A DNA stretch of 64,000 nucleotides from the NCBI GenBank assembly GCA_024644595.1, contig JAHEHL010000002.1:475774-539773 (forward strand), in the 5' to 3' direction. The position numbers were made by a program, and so were the translations under genes. The stretch comes from Porticoccaceae bacterium (GTDB taxonomy: Bacteria > Pseudomonadota > Gammaproteobacteria > Pseudomonadales > Porticoccaceae). Shown in pieces: positions 26,200 to 35,022 of the stretch (its first letter is position 1; every line of letters begins with the position of its first letter). Below the pieces are notes generated by a model that was given only the letters and a program-made list of their open reading frames with translations, did not search any database and was not told where the DNA came from.

Positions 26200-26206
26200 T
26201 GCGGTT

Positions 26207-26884
26207 ATGATTCGTTTTGATAATCTCAGCAAGCGTTACGAGGGCGGCTACGAAGCCCTGCGCAATGTCAGTTTTGAGATGGACGCGGGTGAAATGGCTT
26301 TTCTCACCGGGCATTCGGGTGCTGGTAAAAGTACATTGTTAAAGCTGTTAATGCTGATTGAGCGGCCGACCTCAGGGAATTTATTGATCAACGGAAAGAA
26401 TCTCAACCGACTGCCCCATGCCAAAGTGCCATTTTACCGTCGTCAGGTTGGTGTGGTGTTCCAGAATCATCAGCTACTGTTCGATCGCACAGTGTTTGAC
26501 AATGTTGCACTGCCACTGCAGGTGGCGGGTTATTCTCACGCCGACATTGGTCGCCGCGTGCGCGCGGCACTGGATAGTGTCGGGTTGCTGGACAGAGAGC
26601 GGCAAAATCCGATAGCGCTTTCCGGTGGTGAGCAACAGCGGGTCGGCGTCGCTCGGGCAGTGGTGCACAAGCCTAAAATTTTGCTTGCCGACGAGCCCAC
26701 CGGCAATCTTGATCCTCAGCTATCCGCGGAGATTATGGCGCTGTTCAAGCGCTTCCAGGATGTGGGGGTGACTGTGTTGGTGGCGACTCACGATATCGAT
26801 CTGATCAATCGTATGAATATGCGTATTATGCGCCTCAATCAGGGCCAGATGGAGCAGGACGGAATCAGTTATGGCGGCTACTGA
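26207..26884 (+). CDS. ftsE: Cell division ATP-binding protein FtsE
   Basis: This 225-residue ABC ATPase pairs with FtsX to control peptidoglycan hydrolases at the division site. It shows Walker [11 protein letters not shown]-loop VFQNHQLL, signature [14 protein letters not shown] and Walker [17 protein letters not shown] at 26207 gives the standard N-terminus [11 protein letters not shown]; an upstream in-frame extension inside ftsY is not used. Its last 14 bases overlap ftsX. Confidence 0.98.
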   Translation: MIRFDNLSKRYEGGYEALRNVSFEMDAGEMAFLTGHSGAGKSTLLKLLMLIERPTSGNLLINGKNLNRLPHAKVPFYRRQVGVVFQNHQLLFDRTVFDNVALPLQVAGYSHADIGRRVRAALDSVGLLDRERQNPIALSGGEQQRVGVARAVVHKPKILLADEPTGNLDPQLSAEIMALFKRFQDVGVTVLVATHDIDLINRMNMRIMRLNQGQMEQDGISYGGY

Positions 26885-27839
26885 CAACACTTCCCGCCGC
26901 GGTGCCCGCGGTAAGGTATTGAGTCGTACGGAGCGCTTGCGCAGCTATCGCTATCACCATCGTGCGACACTCAAAACCAGCGTCTTGAAAATGCTCCGCG
27001 AGCCCCTGCAGTCGCTGCTGACGATTCTGGTGATCGCCATCGCGCTGACCCTGCCTGCGGCGCTTTATCTCGGTGTTGAGAATATCAGTCAGCTCAGTGG
27101 CGGCGTCGATTCCTCTGCGCAAATTAGTGTATTTGTCAAAAAAGGTGCTCGCGATCCGGCACTGACAAAATTGGCTGAGCAGCTGGAGGGACTCTCGGGA
27201 GTTGCTTCGGTGAGCTATATCTCAGCGCAGAGCGCGCTGGATGAATTTAAAGCTGTATCGGGTTTTGGTTCAGCGCTGCAGTATCTCGATAACAACCCAC
27301 TGCCCGAGGCATTTTTGGTGCAGCCGCTTCTGTTCAATGATGCCTCGCGCCTGGTGGCAGAGATCCGCAAAATGGCACTGGTTGACGATGTGCAGCTCGA
27401 TATGGCTTGGTTGCAACGTCTCGATGCACTGCTGGATATTGGCCGGAAACTGGTTCTGGCACTGGCCGTGGCGCTGGGTCTGGGGGTGATTCTTGTGGTC
27501 GGTAACACCATTCGTCTGGCGATCCAGAGTCGCCGTGATGAAATCACCGTGGTCAAGCTGGTCGGCGGCACCGACGCCTATGTGCGTAGGCCGTTCCTTT
27601 ACAGCGGACTACTATTTGGCTTGATGGGTGCATTGGTGGCAGCTATTTTATTGGCTTCGCTCGGTTTTTGGCTGGCCGAGCCCGTACGTAATCTAGCCGG
27701 GCTCTATCAGAGTCAATACAGTATCAGTGGACTTGGTTTTGGTGGTTTTATGGTGCTGCTGCTAATCGGCGGCAGTGTCGGACTGATCGGCGCCTGGCTA
27801 GCGGTCGGCCAGCATTTGCGCAAGATCAAACCAAACTGA
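26871..27839 (+). CDS. ftsX: Cell division permease-like protein FtsX
   Basis: This 322-residue inner-membrane partner of FtsE has a cytoplasmic, basic N-terminus of about 45 residues and a first helix (LTILVIAIALTLPAALYL). A periplasmic loop (residues about 75-185, with ISVFVKKGA and LPEAFLVQP) follows, then three further helices. The motif RRDEITVVKLVGGTDAYVRR between helices is typical. It overlaps ftsE by 14 bases, so translation is coupled. Confidence 0.97.
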   Translation: MAATDNTSRRGARGKVLSRTERLRSYRYHHRATLKTSVLKMLREPLQSLLTILVIAIALTLPAALYLGVENISQLSGGVDSSAQISVFVKKGARDPALTKLAEQLEGLSGVASVSYISAQSALDEFKAVSGFGSALQYLDNNPLPEAFLVQPLLFNDASRLVAEIRKMALVDDVQLDMAWLQRLDALLDIGRKLVLALAVALGLGVILVVGNTIRLAIQSRRDEITVVKLVGGTDAYVRRPFLYSGLLFGLMGALVAAILLASLGFWLAEPVRNLAGLYQSQYSISGLGFGGFMVLLLIGGSVGLIGAWLAVGQHLRKIKPN

Positions 27840-27969
27840 AATCCTCTAAACAACGTATCAAAAAACCTGTAAGCGGTTGGTTTTAAAGGCTAGGAACGGA
27901 TAATTAAATAATGTTAAAATATCCGACTGCGAACAGAAAATCGTTCAATTATTGATCAAAGAGTGTTGT

Positions 27970-28827
27970 ATGAACAAAGCCCTTCAAACAATGGAGTGGA
28001 TGGCTCCCGGCGGTAACCTGAATGCGTACATTCAGGGGACGGCGACTGTGCCCATTCTCACTCTGGACGAAGAGCGCGCACTCGGTGAGGCGCTCTACTA
28101 TGAAGAAGACCTCGACGCAGCTCGTCGACTGGTTATGTCGCACCTGCGCTTTGTGGTACACATCGCTCGCTCCTACAACGGCTACGGCTTGCCGCTGGCC
28201 GATCTGATTCAGGAGGGCAATGTTGGCCTGATGAAGGCGGTTCGCCGCTTTAACCCCGAGAAGGGTGTGCGTCTGGTCTCCTTTGCTGTGCACTGGATCA
28301 AAGCCGAAATTCATGAATTTATTCTGCGCAACTGGCGCATTGTTAAGATTGCCACCACCAAAGCTCAGCGCAAATTATTCTTTAACCTGCGCAGTGCCAA
28401 GAAGCAGTTGCAGTGGCTGACGGCTGATGAAGCTCAGGCTGTTGCGGAGGATCTGGGTGTTCAGGTCAAGGACGTGATGGAGATGGAAATGCGCCTCACC
28501 GCGCGTGATCCGGCTTTTGATGCGCCAGCTGATGATGACGATGACAGCAGCAGTTTCAGCGCGCCGGTCTTCTTTCTTGAAGATAAGAGCGCCGATCCGG
28601 CACAGCTGGCTGAGAATGATGACTGGGAAGTGGATAACACTACCCGTTTGATTGATGCAGTTAAGAACCTCGACGAGCGCAGTCGCGATATTATCCAGCG
28701 TCGGTGGTTAAACGATGCCAAGGCAACGCTGCATGAACTGGCCGATGAATACGGCGTCTCTGCAGAGCGTATTCGCCAGTTGGAAAAAAACGCGATGAAA
28801 AAAGTTCGCGGATTAATGGAAGCCTGA
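27970..28827 (+). CDS. rpoH: RNA polymerase sigma-32 factor
   Basis: This 285-residue heat-shock sigma factor shows region 2 ([29 protein letters not shown] and the [21 protein letters not shown] segment). The RpoH box around [15 protein letters not shown] distinguishes it from other sigma factors, and region 4 ends [22 protein letters not shown] at 27970 gives the usual N-terminus; an in-frame upstream start would add six residues. It follows ftsX by 130 bases, the common gammaproteobacterial order, and ends at a terminator. Confidence 0.98.
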   Translation: MNKALQTMEWMAPGGNLNAYIQGTATVPILTLDEERALGEALYYEEDLDAARRLVMSHLRFVVHIARSYNGYGLPLADLIQEGNVGLMKAVRRFNPEKGVRLVSFAVHWIKAEIHEFILRNWRIVKIATTKAQRKLFFNLRSAKKQLQWLTADEAQAVAEDLGVQVKDVMEMEMRLTARDPAFDAPADDDDDSSSFSAPVFFLEDKSADPAQLAENDDWEVDNTTRLIDAVKNLDERSRDIIQRRWLNDAKATLHELADEYGVSAERIRQLEKNAMKKVRGLMEA

Positions 28828-28846
28828 TATCAACCTGAATGAGACT

Positions 28847-28871
28847 AAAAGCCGCTGCGAGCGGCTTTTTT
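28847..28871 (+). terminator. Rho-independent terminator after rpoH
   Basis: AAAAGCCGCT and AGCGGCTTTT pair around GCG, followed by further T residues. The start codon of the next gene lies only 7 bases after the T run. Confidence 0.88.
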
Positions 28872-28877
28872 ATTGCT

Positions 28878-29255
28878 ATGGATAAATTGCTCTGGATCCG
28901 AATCACTGCCCTCAGCGGCGCACTGGCTGTAGTGCTGGGCGCTTTTGCCGCGCACGGTCTGAAGGAGATGCTGCCGCCACAGCTTATGGAAACCTACCAG
29001 ACTGCGGTGCGTTACCATTTTATTCATACGCTGGCACTGCTCATCACCATCAACTTGCCGTTAAGTGCAAGCTCGCGGCTCTGGGCTGTACGCTGTTTTC
29101 TGCTCGGTATTATCCTGTTCTCCGGTTCGCTCTACCTGATCGCCTTTACAGGTATTAGCATGCTCGGCGTTATTACTCCACTGGGCGGAACAGCATTCAT
29201 TGTCGGCTGGCTGCTGCTGTTTACCGCAACTCAAAAAGACGCTGCCGAGGATTGA
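28878..29255 (+). CDS. DUF423 membrane protein (YgdD family)
   Basis: This 125-residue protein has four predicted membrane helices and the DUF423 signature GAFAAHGLKEML near residues 21-32, with YHFIHTLALL following. The family has no settled function. ATG at 28878 is chosen because the domain begins with it. There is no ribosome binding site upstream, since the rpoH terminator occupies that space, so it may be translated with little or no leader or by read-through. Its stop overlaps the trmB start (TGATG). Confidence 0.9.
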   Translation: MDKLLWIRITALSGALAVVLGAFAAHGLKEMLPPQLMETYQTAVRYHFIHTLALLITINLPLSASSRLWAVRCFLLGIILFSGSLYLIAFTGISMLGVITPLGGTAFIVGWLLLFTATQKDAAED

Positions 29256-29974
29256 TGGACACTAAACCTGAAGCCAAAGCTGAAATGCGGCCGGAGTATC
29301 GCAAGAAAGATATCCGCAGCTATGTGGTGCGCGCGGGTCGTATGACCGAAGGTCAGCGCAATGCATTTGATACCTGTTGGCCTTTTTATGGCCTGAGTCT
29401 TGAGCATGGCCTGATTGACATTGAAACGGTCTTTGGCCGCCAGGCACCATTGGTTGTTGAAATCGGTTTTGGTATGGGCGACTCTCTGCTTGAGATGGCT
29501 GCCGCCGCGCCAGATACCGATTTTATTGGCATTGAGGTGCATCCGCCCGGGGTTGGCAGATTGATAGCTGGCGCGCATGAGCGCGGTATTACCAACTTGC
29601 GCGTCTATCTCGCCGATGCCACAGATGTGCTGAATGAATGCATCCCCGCGGCAAGCCTGCATCGGTTACAGCTTTATTTTCCCGATCCCTGGCATAAAAA
29701 GAAACATAACAAACGACGTATTGTGCAACCGAAATTTATCCAGTTGATTCGTCAAAGGCTTGCACCAGAGGCTGTCTTGCATATGGCGACAGACTGGCAG
29801 CCCTATGCCGAGCAGATGCTCGAGGTGCTTGAGCAGGCTGAGGGCTTTGTCAATGCGGTTGCCAAGCAAGAGTATTCACCGCGGCCAAGTTATCGGCCGT
29901 TGACCAAATTTGAAAAGCGTGGTGAACGATTAGGTCACGGCGTTTGGGATTTGCTTTATAAAAAAATCGGTTGA
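29255..29974 (+). CDS. trmB: tRNA (guanine46-N7)-methyltransferase
   Basis: This 239-residue enzyme adds the N7 methyl group to G46 in the tRNA variable loop. Motifs seen are VVEIGFGMGDSLLEMA (SAM site), DFIGIEVHPPGVG, LQLYFPDPWHKKKHNKRR (signature) and ATDWQPYAEQMLEVL. The N-terminal RSYVVRAGRMTEGQ is also typical. Its start codon overlaps the stop of the DUF423 gene. Confidence 0.97.
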   Translation: MDTKPEAKAEMRPEYRKKDIRSYVVRAGRMTEGQRNAFDTCWPFYGLSLEHGLIDIETVFGRQAPLVVEIGFGMGDSLLEMAAAAPDTDFIGIEVHPPGVGRLIAGAHERGITNLRVYLADATDVLNECIPAASLHRLQLYFPDPWHKKKHNKRRIVQPKFIQLIRQRLAPEAVLHMATDWQPYAEQMLEVLEQAEGFVNAVAKQEYSPRPSYRPLTKFEKRGERLGHGVWDLLYKKIG

Positions 29975-30102
29975 TCGGCCCCTTCATTCAATCTGCCGCA
30001 ACTGCCGATAAGTTAGTCGATACAGTCTGGGAAATACCTTAGACTTAGCCAACAAGACGTTTTTCAAGCGCAACCCATTAAGGAACTATTAAGGAAATTA
30101 AC

Positions 30103-30852
30103 ATGAATATGGCGAAAACTCTTCCCGTTGTAATGCTCTTTGCCCTGGCAGCCTGTAAACCACAGCCTTCAGATACCGCCATCGATGCGGCAGAAGCGGT
30201 TGCCCTGGAAAGCCACAGTCAGAAAATCAGCTATTTATTGGGTCTCGACAGCGGCAAGAATATTGCCGGTATCGGCATGGAGATCGACACCGCGGCTTTT
30301 GGGCAGGGGTTTAGTGATGGTCTCGATGACAAGCCGCCGGTATTGAGCGAAGAGCAGATCGCTGAAGCGATTCAGCGCTTTGAGACTGACATGACAGCCA
30401 AGAACGATGAGATGCAACAGGCAGAGAAGCAAGCACAGGCTATGCAGTCTGAAGGTAATCTTAAAGAGGGCGCAGAGTTCCTCGCCGCAAACGGCGCCAA
30501 AGACGACGTGGTGACCACCGCTTCAGGTCTGCAGTACAAAGTTATTACTGCCGGTGAGGGCCCAGTCCCTACTGCCGACAGCGTTGTCGAAGTTCACTAC
30601 TCTGGCCGGTTGCTCGATGGCACTGAATTTGACAGTTCGATCAAGCGCGGTGTGCCTGCACAGTTTGGTGTGACCCAGGTTATTGCTGGTTGGACTGAAG
30701 CATTGCAGTTAATGCCGGAAGGCTCCAAGTGGGAGCTCTACATTCCTGCCGCTTTGGCTTATGGCCCGGGTGGAACAGGACCTATTGGACCCAACCAAAC
30801 ATTGATTTTTGAAGTGGAACTGCTGCAAGCTAATGTTGCCAGTGAAGGTTAA
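30103..30852 (+). CDS. FKBP-type peptidyl-prolyl isomerase, predicted lipoprotein
   Basis: This 249-residue protein resembles Mip/FkpA. A signal peptide ends in the lipobox LAAC (Cys18), so it should be a lipid-anchored periplasmic protein. Residues about 40-140 form the helical dimerisation region, beginning QKISYLLGLDSGKNIA. Residues about 145-245 are the FKBP domain with VEVHYSGRLLDGTEFDSS and WELYIPAALAYG. It assists folding of exported proteins. Its stop is followed by a strong terminator. Confidence 0.93.
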   Translation: MNMAKTLPVVMLFALAACKPQPSDTAIDAAEAVALESHSQKISYLLGLDSGKNIAGIGMEIDTAAFGQGFSDGLDDKPPVLSEEQIAEAIQRFETDMTAKNDEMQQAEKQAQAMQSEGNLKEGAEFLAANGAKDDVVTTASGLQYKVITAGEGPVPTADSVVEVHYSGRLLDGTEFDSSIKRGVPAQFGVTQVIAGWTEALQLMPEGSKWELYIPAALAYGPGGTGPIGPNQTLIFEVELLQANVASEG

Positions 30853-30878
30853 TTGGAAATCCCAAGTAGCCGAAGCAT

Positions 30879-30910
30879 AAAAAAAGCCCCGACAAGTCGG
30901 GGCTTTTTTT
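30879..30910. terminator. Bidirectional terminator between the FKBP gene and rsd
   Basis: A 15-base stem (core GCCCCGAC aa GTCGGGGC) has seven A residues before it and seven T residues after it. It can act for both convergent genes. Confidence 0.92.
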
Positions 30911-30939
30911 ATCTGGCCTAGCTTCAATAGTATTTGTCT

Positions 30940-31425
30940 CTATGCTGGGCTCGAGCTGTTTTGCAGCTGTTCAAGGTGACCATTGTGCAAGACCTCGATC
31001 ATCTTGTCCTCGGTCTCGAAACGCTGCTCAAGGGCTTCGCCCACAACTGACAGATCGATCGAGAGGCTCTCCAGATCGTCAGTGGCCAGGTACTTGTCAT
31101 TGAAGTCGAGGACCGCTTCGGTCGATGGTTGAATTTTATCCATTAAATCAACGCCAGTCTTAAGGCCTTCCTTATCACTAAATGCTTTGGCTTCTTTAAC
31201 CAGCTGTTCATACACCTCAAAATGACCTACCGAAACATAGTCGACCATTACTTCACAGAAGGCTTTTAACTTTTCGCCATGGCCATTGTTGTTGCCATCG
31301 AAGTCGTGAATCTCGATCAAGTCACAGTACTTGACTAGTAATTCGCGGCGTTCTTCCAGCCAGCGATCAACGATTTCGCTGACGCCGCCCCAGTGTTGTT
31401 TCAATTTTTGTAGATCGTTTAGCAT
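30940..31425 (-). CDS. rsd: Rsd/AlgQ anti-sigma-70 regulator
   Basis: This 161-residue helical protein matches the Rsd/AlgQ family: QHWGGVSEIVDRWLEERREL at the N-terminus, then YCDLIEIHDF and a helix with FCEVMVDYVSVGHFEVYEQL. Family members bind sigma-70 and favour alternative sigma factors in stationary phase. I chose ATG at 31425, which has AGGG 8 bases upstream; ATG at 31440 and GTG at 31443 are alternatives. It follows the LrgB gene by 67 bases on the same strand. Confidence 0.92.
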   Translation of the reverse strand: MLNDLQKLKQHWGGVSEIVDRWLEERRELLVKYCDLIEIHDFDGNNNGHGEKLKAFCEVMVDYVSVGHFEVYEQLVKEAKAFSDKEGLKTGVDLMDKIQPSTEAVLDFNDKYLATDDLESLSIDLSVVGEALEQRFETEDKMIEVLHNGHLEQLQNSSSPA

Positions 31426-31492
31426 GCCATTTACCCTCATCACTCCCTTGTGGACTTACAGTTTACTTCCTTTTACGCCGAAGAATAAACAC

Positions 31493-32227
31493 TCAGTTGA
31501 TAAAATAGACAACTGCCACCGGCAGAAACAGCGACGTCCAGATACCATTTAACCCCATGCCCAGCGTGGCAAAGGCACCACAGCGCGTGCTTGTTTCAAA
31601 CGCTTTGGCGGTGCCGATGGCATGAGCGGTAACGCCAAGAATCAGCCCTTGCCAGCGTTCATCTTCGACCTCTGTGATTCGGAAAATGGTTTGCGCCATG
31701 ATAATGCCAGCCAGTCCGGTAACCATGGTTGCCACCGCCAACAGGCTGGTTATACCGCCGATTTGTTGCACTAACCCGATGGCAATGGGTGAGGTGACCG
31801 ACTTGGCCGCCAGCGACAACAGAATTCTGTCATCGAGCCCGAACAGTTTAACCATCAGCAGCGCACTCAATGTTGCAAACAGCCCACCGGCGAGTAGTGC
31901 AATGCTCAGCGGCCTAAACAGTGCAGGCAGCTGTCGCAATTGCTGCGAAAGTGGTACCGCCAGTGCTACTGTTGCCGGACCTAGCAGCCAATTGACCAGG
32001 CCGCTGCCAGCGTAATAGCGTTCAAAATCCAGCTCTATCCACTGTAGAAACAGATAGATAAGCGGCGTCGCAATCATTAGGGGGTGGAACGGCGATGCAT
32101 TGCCCGAGCGTCGATAGACCCAAAGCCCAATAACAAATCCGGCTAGTGTAATTAGAACAGGCCAGGAGGTTGTGGCGATAAGCTGCCATTGTGGGATCAG
32201 AATCTGCGTTACCAGAACATCACCCAC
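31493..32227 (-). CDS. LrgB/CidB family membrane protein
   Basis: This 244-residue protein has about seven membrane helices and the LrgB signature LLGPATVALAVPLSQQ and SVTSPIAIGLVQQIGG. GTAKAFETS near the C-terminus is also typical. The family has been linked to control of murein hydrolases and to export of small organic acids such as glycolate. The start is GTG at 32227, overlapping the preceding LrgA gene by 8 bases. It is the last gene of gshA-dsbB-LrgA-LrgB. Confidence 0.93.
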   Translation of the reverse strand: MGDVLVTQILIPQWQLIATTSWPVLITLAGFVIGLWVYRRSGNASPFHPLMIATPLIYLFLQWIELDFERYYAGSGLVNWLLGPATVALAVPLSQQLRQLPALFRPLSIALLAGGLFATLSALLMVKLFGLDDRILLSLAAKSVTSPIAIGLVQQIGGITSLLAVATMVTGLAGIIMAQTIFRITEVEDERWQGLILGVTAHAIGTAKAFETSTRCGAFATLGMGLNGIWTSLFLPVAVVYFIN

Positions 32228-32570
32228 TGTGATTACTCACACGCTTTATTATCAGGCCCATAAACCACTGTGCCAGCATGGTGCTGACGACCAGTATAAT
32301 GACGATCTTAGGAAATTGTCCGGTAATGGCGGGGGCGAGGAAAAAGGCACCTGTGGTAACCGGAACAAAGAGCAGTGCGATATAGCGAATAAGTTGACTG
32401 CTGGCCGACTCAAGCCAAGGCAGCAGTGATGTATTGAAACTTAAAACAAGCAACAGAAAAATCATCCCCAATAGTTGCCCGGGTAGATTTATCCCTAACA
32501 ATGCTGCCGCGAACTCTCCGAGCCACTGGAAAATGACTAGTATGAGTACGCCGACAAGAAGTTTTTTCAT
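32220..32570 (-). CDS. LrgA/CidA family holin-like protein
   Basis: This 116-residue protein has four membrane helices and the LrgA signature LGINLPGQLLGMIFLLL at residues about 25-41. The C-terminal part contains LLFVPVTTGAFF, the family's FVP motif. It is a partner of LrgB in the same operon. ATG at 32570 overlaps the dsbB stop by four bases (ATGA), which fixes the start; a longer in-frame extension within dsbB is not needed. Confidence 0.93.
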   Translation of the reverse strand: MKKLLVGVLILVIFQWLGEFAAALLGINLPGQLLGMIFLLLVLSFNTSLLPWLESASSQLIRYIALLFVPVTTGAFFLAPAITGQFPKIVIILVVSTMLAQWFMGLIIKRVSNHSG

Positions 32571-33082
32571 TTCCGCAAAAGTTGAAAAACGGCTACGGCT
32601 GTTAGCCCGACAAAGCAGACTAACACCCATGCGGGCATGCTCAGACCAAGTAATTGCCACTGGACTTCCGCGCAGTTGCCGTCGCCACGCAACAGCATAT
32701 TCAGAGCTTCAGACGGGGAAAAGGCGTCAAATAAATAGTCCACAGGCGGCCCACAGGCAGGTATCTGGTCTTCCGGCAGGCTTTGTAACCACAGCTGTTT
32801 GATGGAAAAGAAGCCACCGGCAGAAGCGGCGAGGGCAGCCAGGGCAGCATAAATCTTTTGTCCACCTGCGGCGGGGTTGTGCAGCGCAGAGACCAGGAAG
32901 ATCACGCCGACCAAAATCACAAACACTCGCTGGGTGATACACAGGTAACAGGGGTCCAGACCGAGCCGGTTTTGGAAATAAAAAACTGCCACGGCAATCA
33001 GGCCGGCGCAGCTTGCGGCCATAGCGAGGCCAATGGTTCGGTTGTTGGGCAGGTTCACAATATTCTCCTGGTTATGAGTCAT
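32567..33082 (-). CDS. dsbB: Disulfide bond formation protein B
   Basis: This 171-residue inner-membrane protein reoxidises DsbA using quinone. Four membrane helices are visible. The first Cys pair is in DPCYLC, with the following QRVF containing the conserved Arg; the second pair is the Cys in PACGP and the Cys in GDGNCAEV. ATG at 33082 lies 11 bases inside the end of gshA. An in-frame TTG at 33151 would add 23 residues without homology. Confidence 0.95.
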   Translation of the reverse strand: MTHNQENIVNLPNNRTIGLAMAASCAGLIAVAVFYFQNRLGLDPCYLCITQRVFVILVGVIFLVSALHNPAAGGQKIYAALAALAASAGGFFSIKQLWLQSLPEDQIPACGPPVDYLFDAFSPSEALNMLLRGDGNCAEVQWQLLGLSMPAWVLVCFVGLTAVAVFQLLRK

Positions 33083-34661
33083 TACTGGTTGTGCGCGGAC
33101 GATAGTAGTGGGCAAGAAAATCATCAAATGACAGGTTGTCAGCGGCTTCAATTTGCTGCTGCTTGACCACTGATTGTTCGGCCAGGCGTTGGTACTTTTT
33201 CGTTTGTTCTGGGCTCAGCGGTCGTTGTTGGAAATAGTCGCGGTGTTCCTTTGCCTTGCGCATGGCCATTCTGTAATAGGTCTCACCACCGTTTACCATT
33301 TCGGCCAGCACTATAGCTGCAGGTGTCTGGCTGTTATCCGTAAGGCGAGTAGCCATGGCGGTCAGCCCTTTGCTATAGCTTGAGCAGTGGTTGGCGCGAT
33401 CGAGTAATTTGGCAACTGGCTGCATTTGCGTCACCAGTGACAGGCCCCAGTCAACTCGCTTGCGCTCAAGGCCGCCATCCAGTAGTTCCAGCCCAGGGTC
33501 GCGGCCGCGCGCCACGGTACGGCGCTGATTTTCGTGAATTTGATGGTACTCGGCGTTATGAGTTTGTGGGCTGTCTTGCAGCAGGCAGTAAAGTAGAAAG
33601 GTGTCGAGGAACTCGATTGTCTGTTTATCAATACCACAGGGCAGCAACGGGTTTAGGTCTATGCAGCGAACCTCAATATACTCGACGCCATGCTTTTCCA
33701 GGGCTTCGAGGGGGGTCTCCCCCGCTGCTGCAGTGCGTTTGGGTCGAATGGGGCTGTAAAATTCATTTTCAATCTGCAGCAAATTGGTCGTCAGCTGTTG
33801 ATAATTGCCCTGCGTATCTTTCAGGCCGATTTCTTCGTACGCCTGATAGGGCGTTTGCAGGGCGCCCCTAAGGGTCTTACTGTACTGGCCGATATCGTTG
33901 TAGCAAACAATCAGCGAGCTCTGAGCATCACTCTGATAGCCGAGGTTGCCCATCCGCAATGAGGTGGCATAGGGCAGATGCAGGCTATGGCTGTCATTGC
34001 TAACCGGCACCAATTCGTGGCTGCGGCCGCGGACAAAGCTCTTACACACTGCGGGGGCAGCGCCAAACAGATAGAGCAGCAACCAAAAATAGCGGCGGAA
34101 ATTGCGAATCAGCGCAAAATAGCCCTCGGTTTTAAAGTCCTTTAGGGATTGTTGGCTGCCTTGCAGAGCCTGCAGTGTCAACCAGAGCTCATCGGGAACC
34201 GAAAAGTTGTAGTGGATGCCGGCGATGGTCTGCATCAGGCGACCGTAGCGATGGCCGAGGCCGAGCCTATAGACGGTCTTCATACGGCCTGAATTTGAGT
34301 TGCCGTATTGGGCTACCGGGATACTGTCATCATCGCCCAGCTGGCAGGGCATGCTATTGACCCAGAGCAGCTCATCATTGATATGTTGATAGGTGTAGCT
34401 ATGGATCTCTTCAAGCTCATTGAGCACTTGATCGATGGAGGCAGATGGCGCGGTAATAAACTCCAGCAGCGCCTCCGAGTAGTCGGTGGTAATAGACGGG
34501 TGTGTCAAGGCGCTGCCGAGTGCTGACGGATGTTTTGTCTTGGCGAGATGGCCACTGACCTCGACGCGAAGGCTTTCTTTCTCTATTCCGCGGGCAATAT
34601 TTTTCAGCGCAGAGAGGTGGTTGCTACCCTCAAGTGCGGCAAGCCGATTTTCGAATGACAA
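33072..34661 (-). CDS. gshA: Glutamate-cysteine ligase
   Basis: This 529-residue enzyme makes gamma-glutamylcysteine, the first step of glutathione synthesis, and is of the proteobacterial type (E. coli 518 residues). Characteristic segments are ARGIEKESLRV near residue 24, THPSITTDYSEALLEFIT at about 53-70, GIHYNFSVPDELW and YIEVRCIDLNP. It begins an overlapping operon with dsbB and the LrgA/LrgB genes, so a cytoplasmic thiol enzyme is co-transcribed with a periplasmic disulfide enzyme. Confidence 0.97.
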   Translation of the reverse strand: MSFENRLAALEGSNHLSALKNIARGIEKESLRVEVSGHLAKTKHPSALGSALTHPSITTDYSEALLEFITAPSASIDQVLNELEEIHSYTYQHINDELLWVNSMPCQLGDDDSIPVAQYGNSNSGRMKTVYRLGLGHRYGRLMQTIAGIHYNFSVPDELWLTLQALQGSQQSLKDFKTEGYFALIRNFRRYFWLLLYLFGAAPAVCKSFVRGRSHELVPVSNDSHSLHLPYATSLRMGNLGYQSDAQSSLIVCYNDIGQYSKTLRGALQTPYQAYEEIGLKDTQGNYQQLTTNLLQIENEFYSPIRPKRTAAAGETPLEALEKHGVEYIEVRCIDLNPLLPCGIDKQTIEFLDTFLLYCLLQDSPQTHNAEYHQIHENQRRTVARGRDPGLELLDGGLERKRVDWGLSLVTQMQPVAKLLDRANHCSSYSKGLTAMATRLTDNSQTPAAIVLAEMVNGGETYYRMAMRKAKEHRDYFQQRPLSPEQTKKYQRLAEQSVVKQQQIEAADNLSFDDFLAHYYRPRTTSNDS

Positions 34662-34675
34662 TTATGAACTCCTGA

Positions 34676-34948
34676 TCAGGCGGCGTTGGTTTGATCAACG
34701 TTGGCTGGAGTGCTGGATTGTATTGCGGAGGCTTCTAACAGCAGAACCGGCCGGCCTTTTTTGTCGGCTTCGCATTCAATAATCTGAGCACGCAGGTTGA
34801 TATCTTTAGCGTTGAGCTCGATCAGTTGATTTAGCGCGACATCGCGGTGCGGGGCGTTGTAAACCAGATTGGCATCAGAGCCATCAAGCCACTCAAGATC
34901 CTTGTTTAAAAAACGTCCATCATGACTTTTGATTATGTAGATTTTCAT
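34676..34948 (-). CDS. Small conserved-looking protein of unknown function
   Basis: This 90-residue cytoplasmic protein starts at ATG 34948 (MKIYIIKSHDGRFLNKDLEW). It has no membrane helix, no signal peptide and no motif I recognise. It is mixed alpha/beta in composition, with an acidic middle and an Ala/Thr-rich end. It lies 14 bases upstream of gshA on the same strand and is divergent from the DJ-1 gene, so it may be co-transcribed with gshA. The start is supported by the good reading frame and the divergent promoter space of 74 bases. Confidence 0.65.
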   Translation of the reverse strand: MKIYIIKSHDGRFLNKDLEWLDGSDANLVYNAPHRDVALNQLIELNAKDINLRAQIIECEADKKGRPVLLLEASAIQSSTPANVDQTNAA

Positions 34949-35022
34949 GCCAAGTCCGTGACAGTTAGAATAAATTACGGCACAGTGTACCGTATGTGGG
35001 TAACCGATCGAAAGAGAAAACC

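Noticed and set aside
33380-33871. 163-codon open frame on the plus strand
   Set aside because: It lies entirely antisense to gshA, whose protein motifs are clear; the translated product has no recognisable feature.
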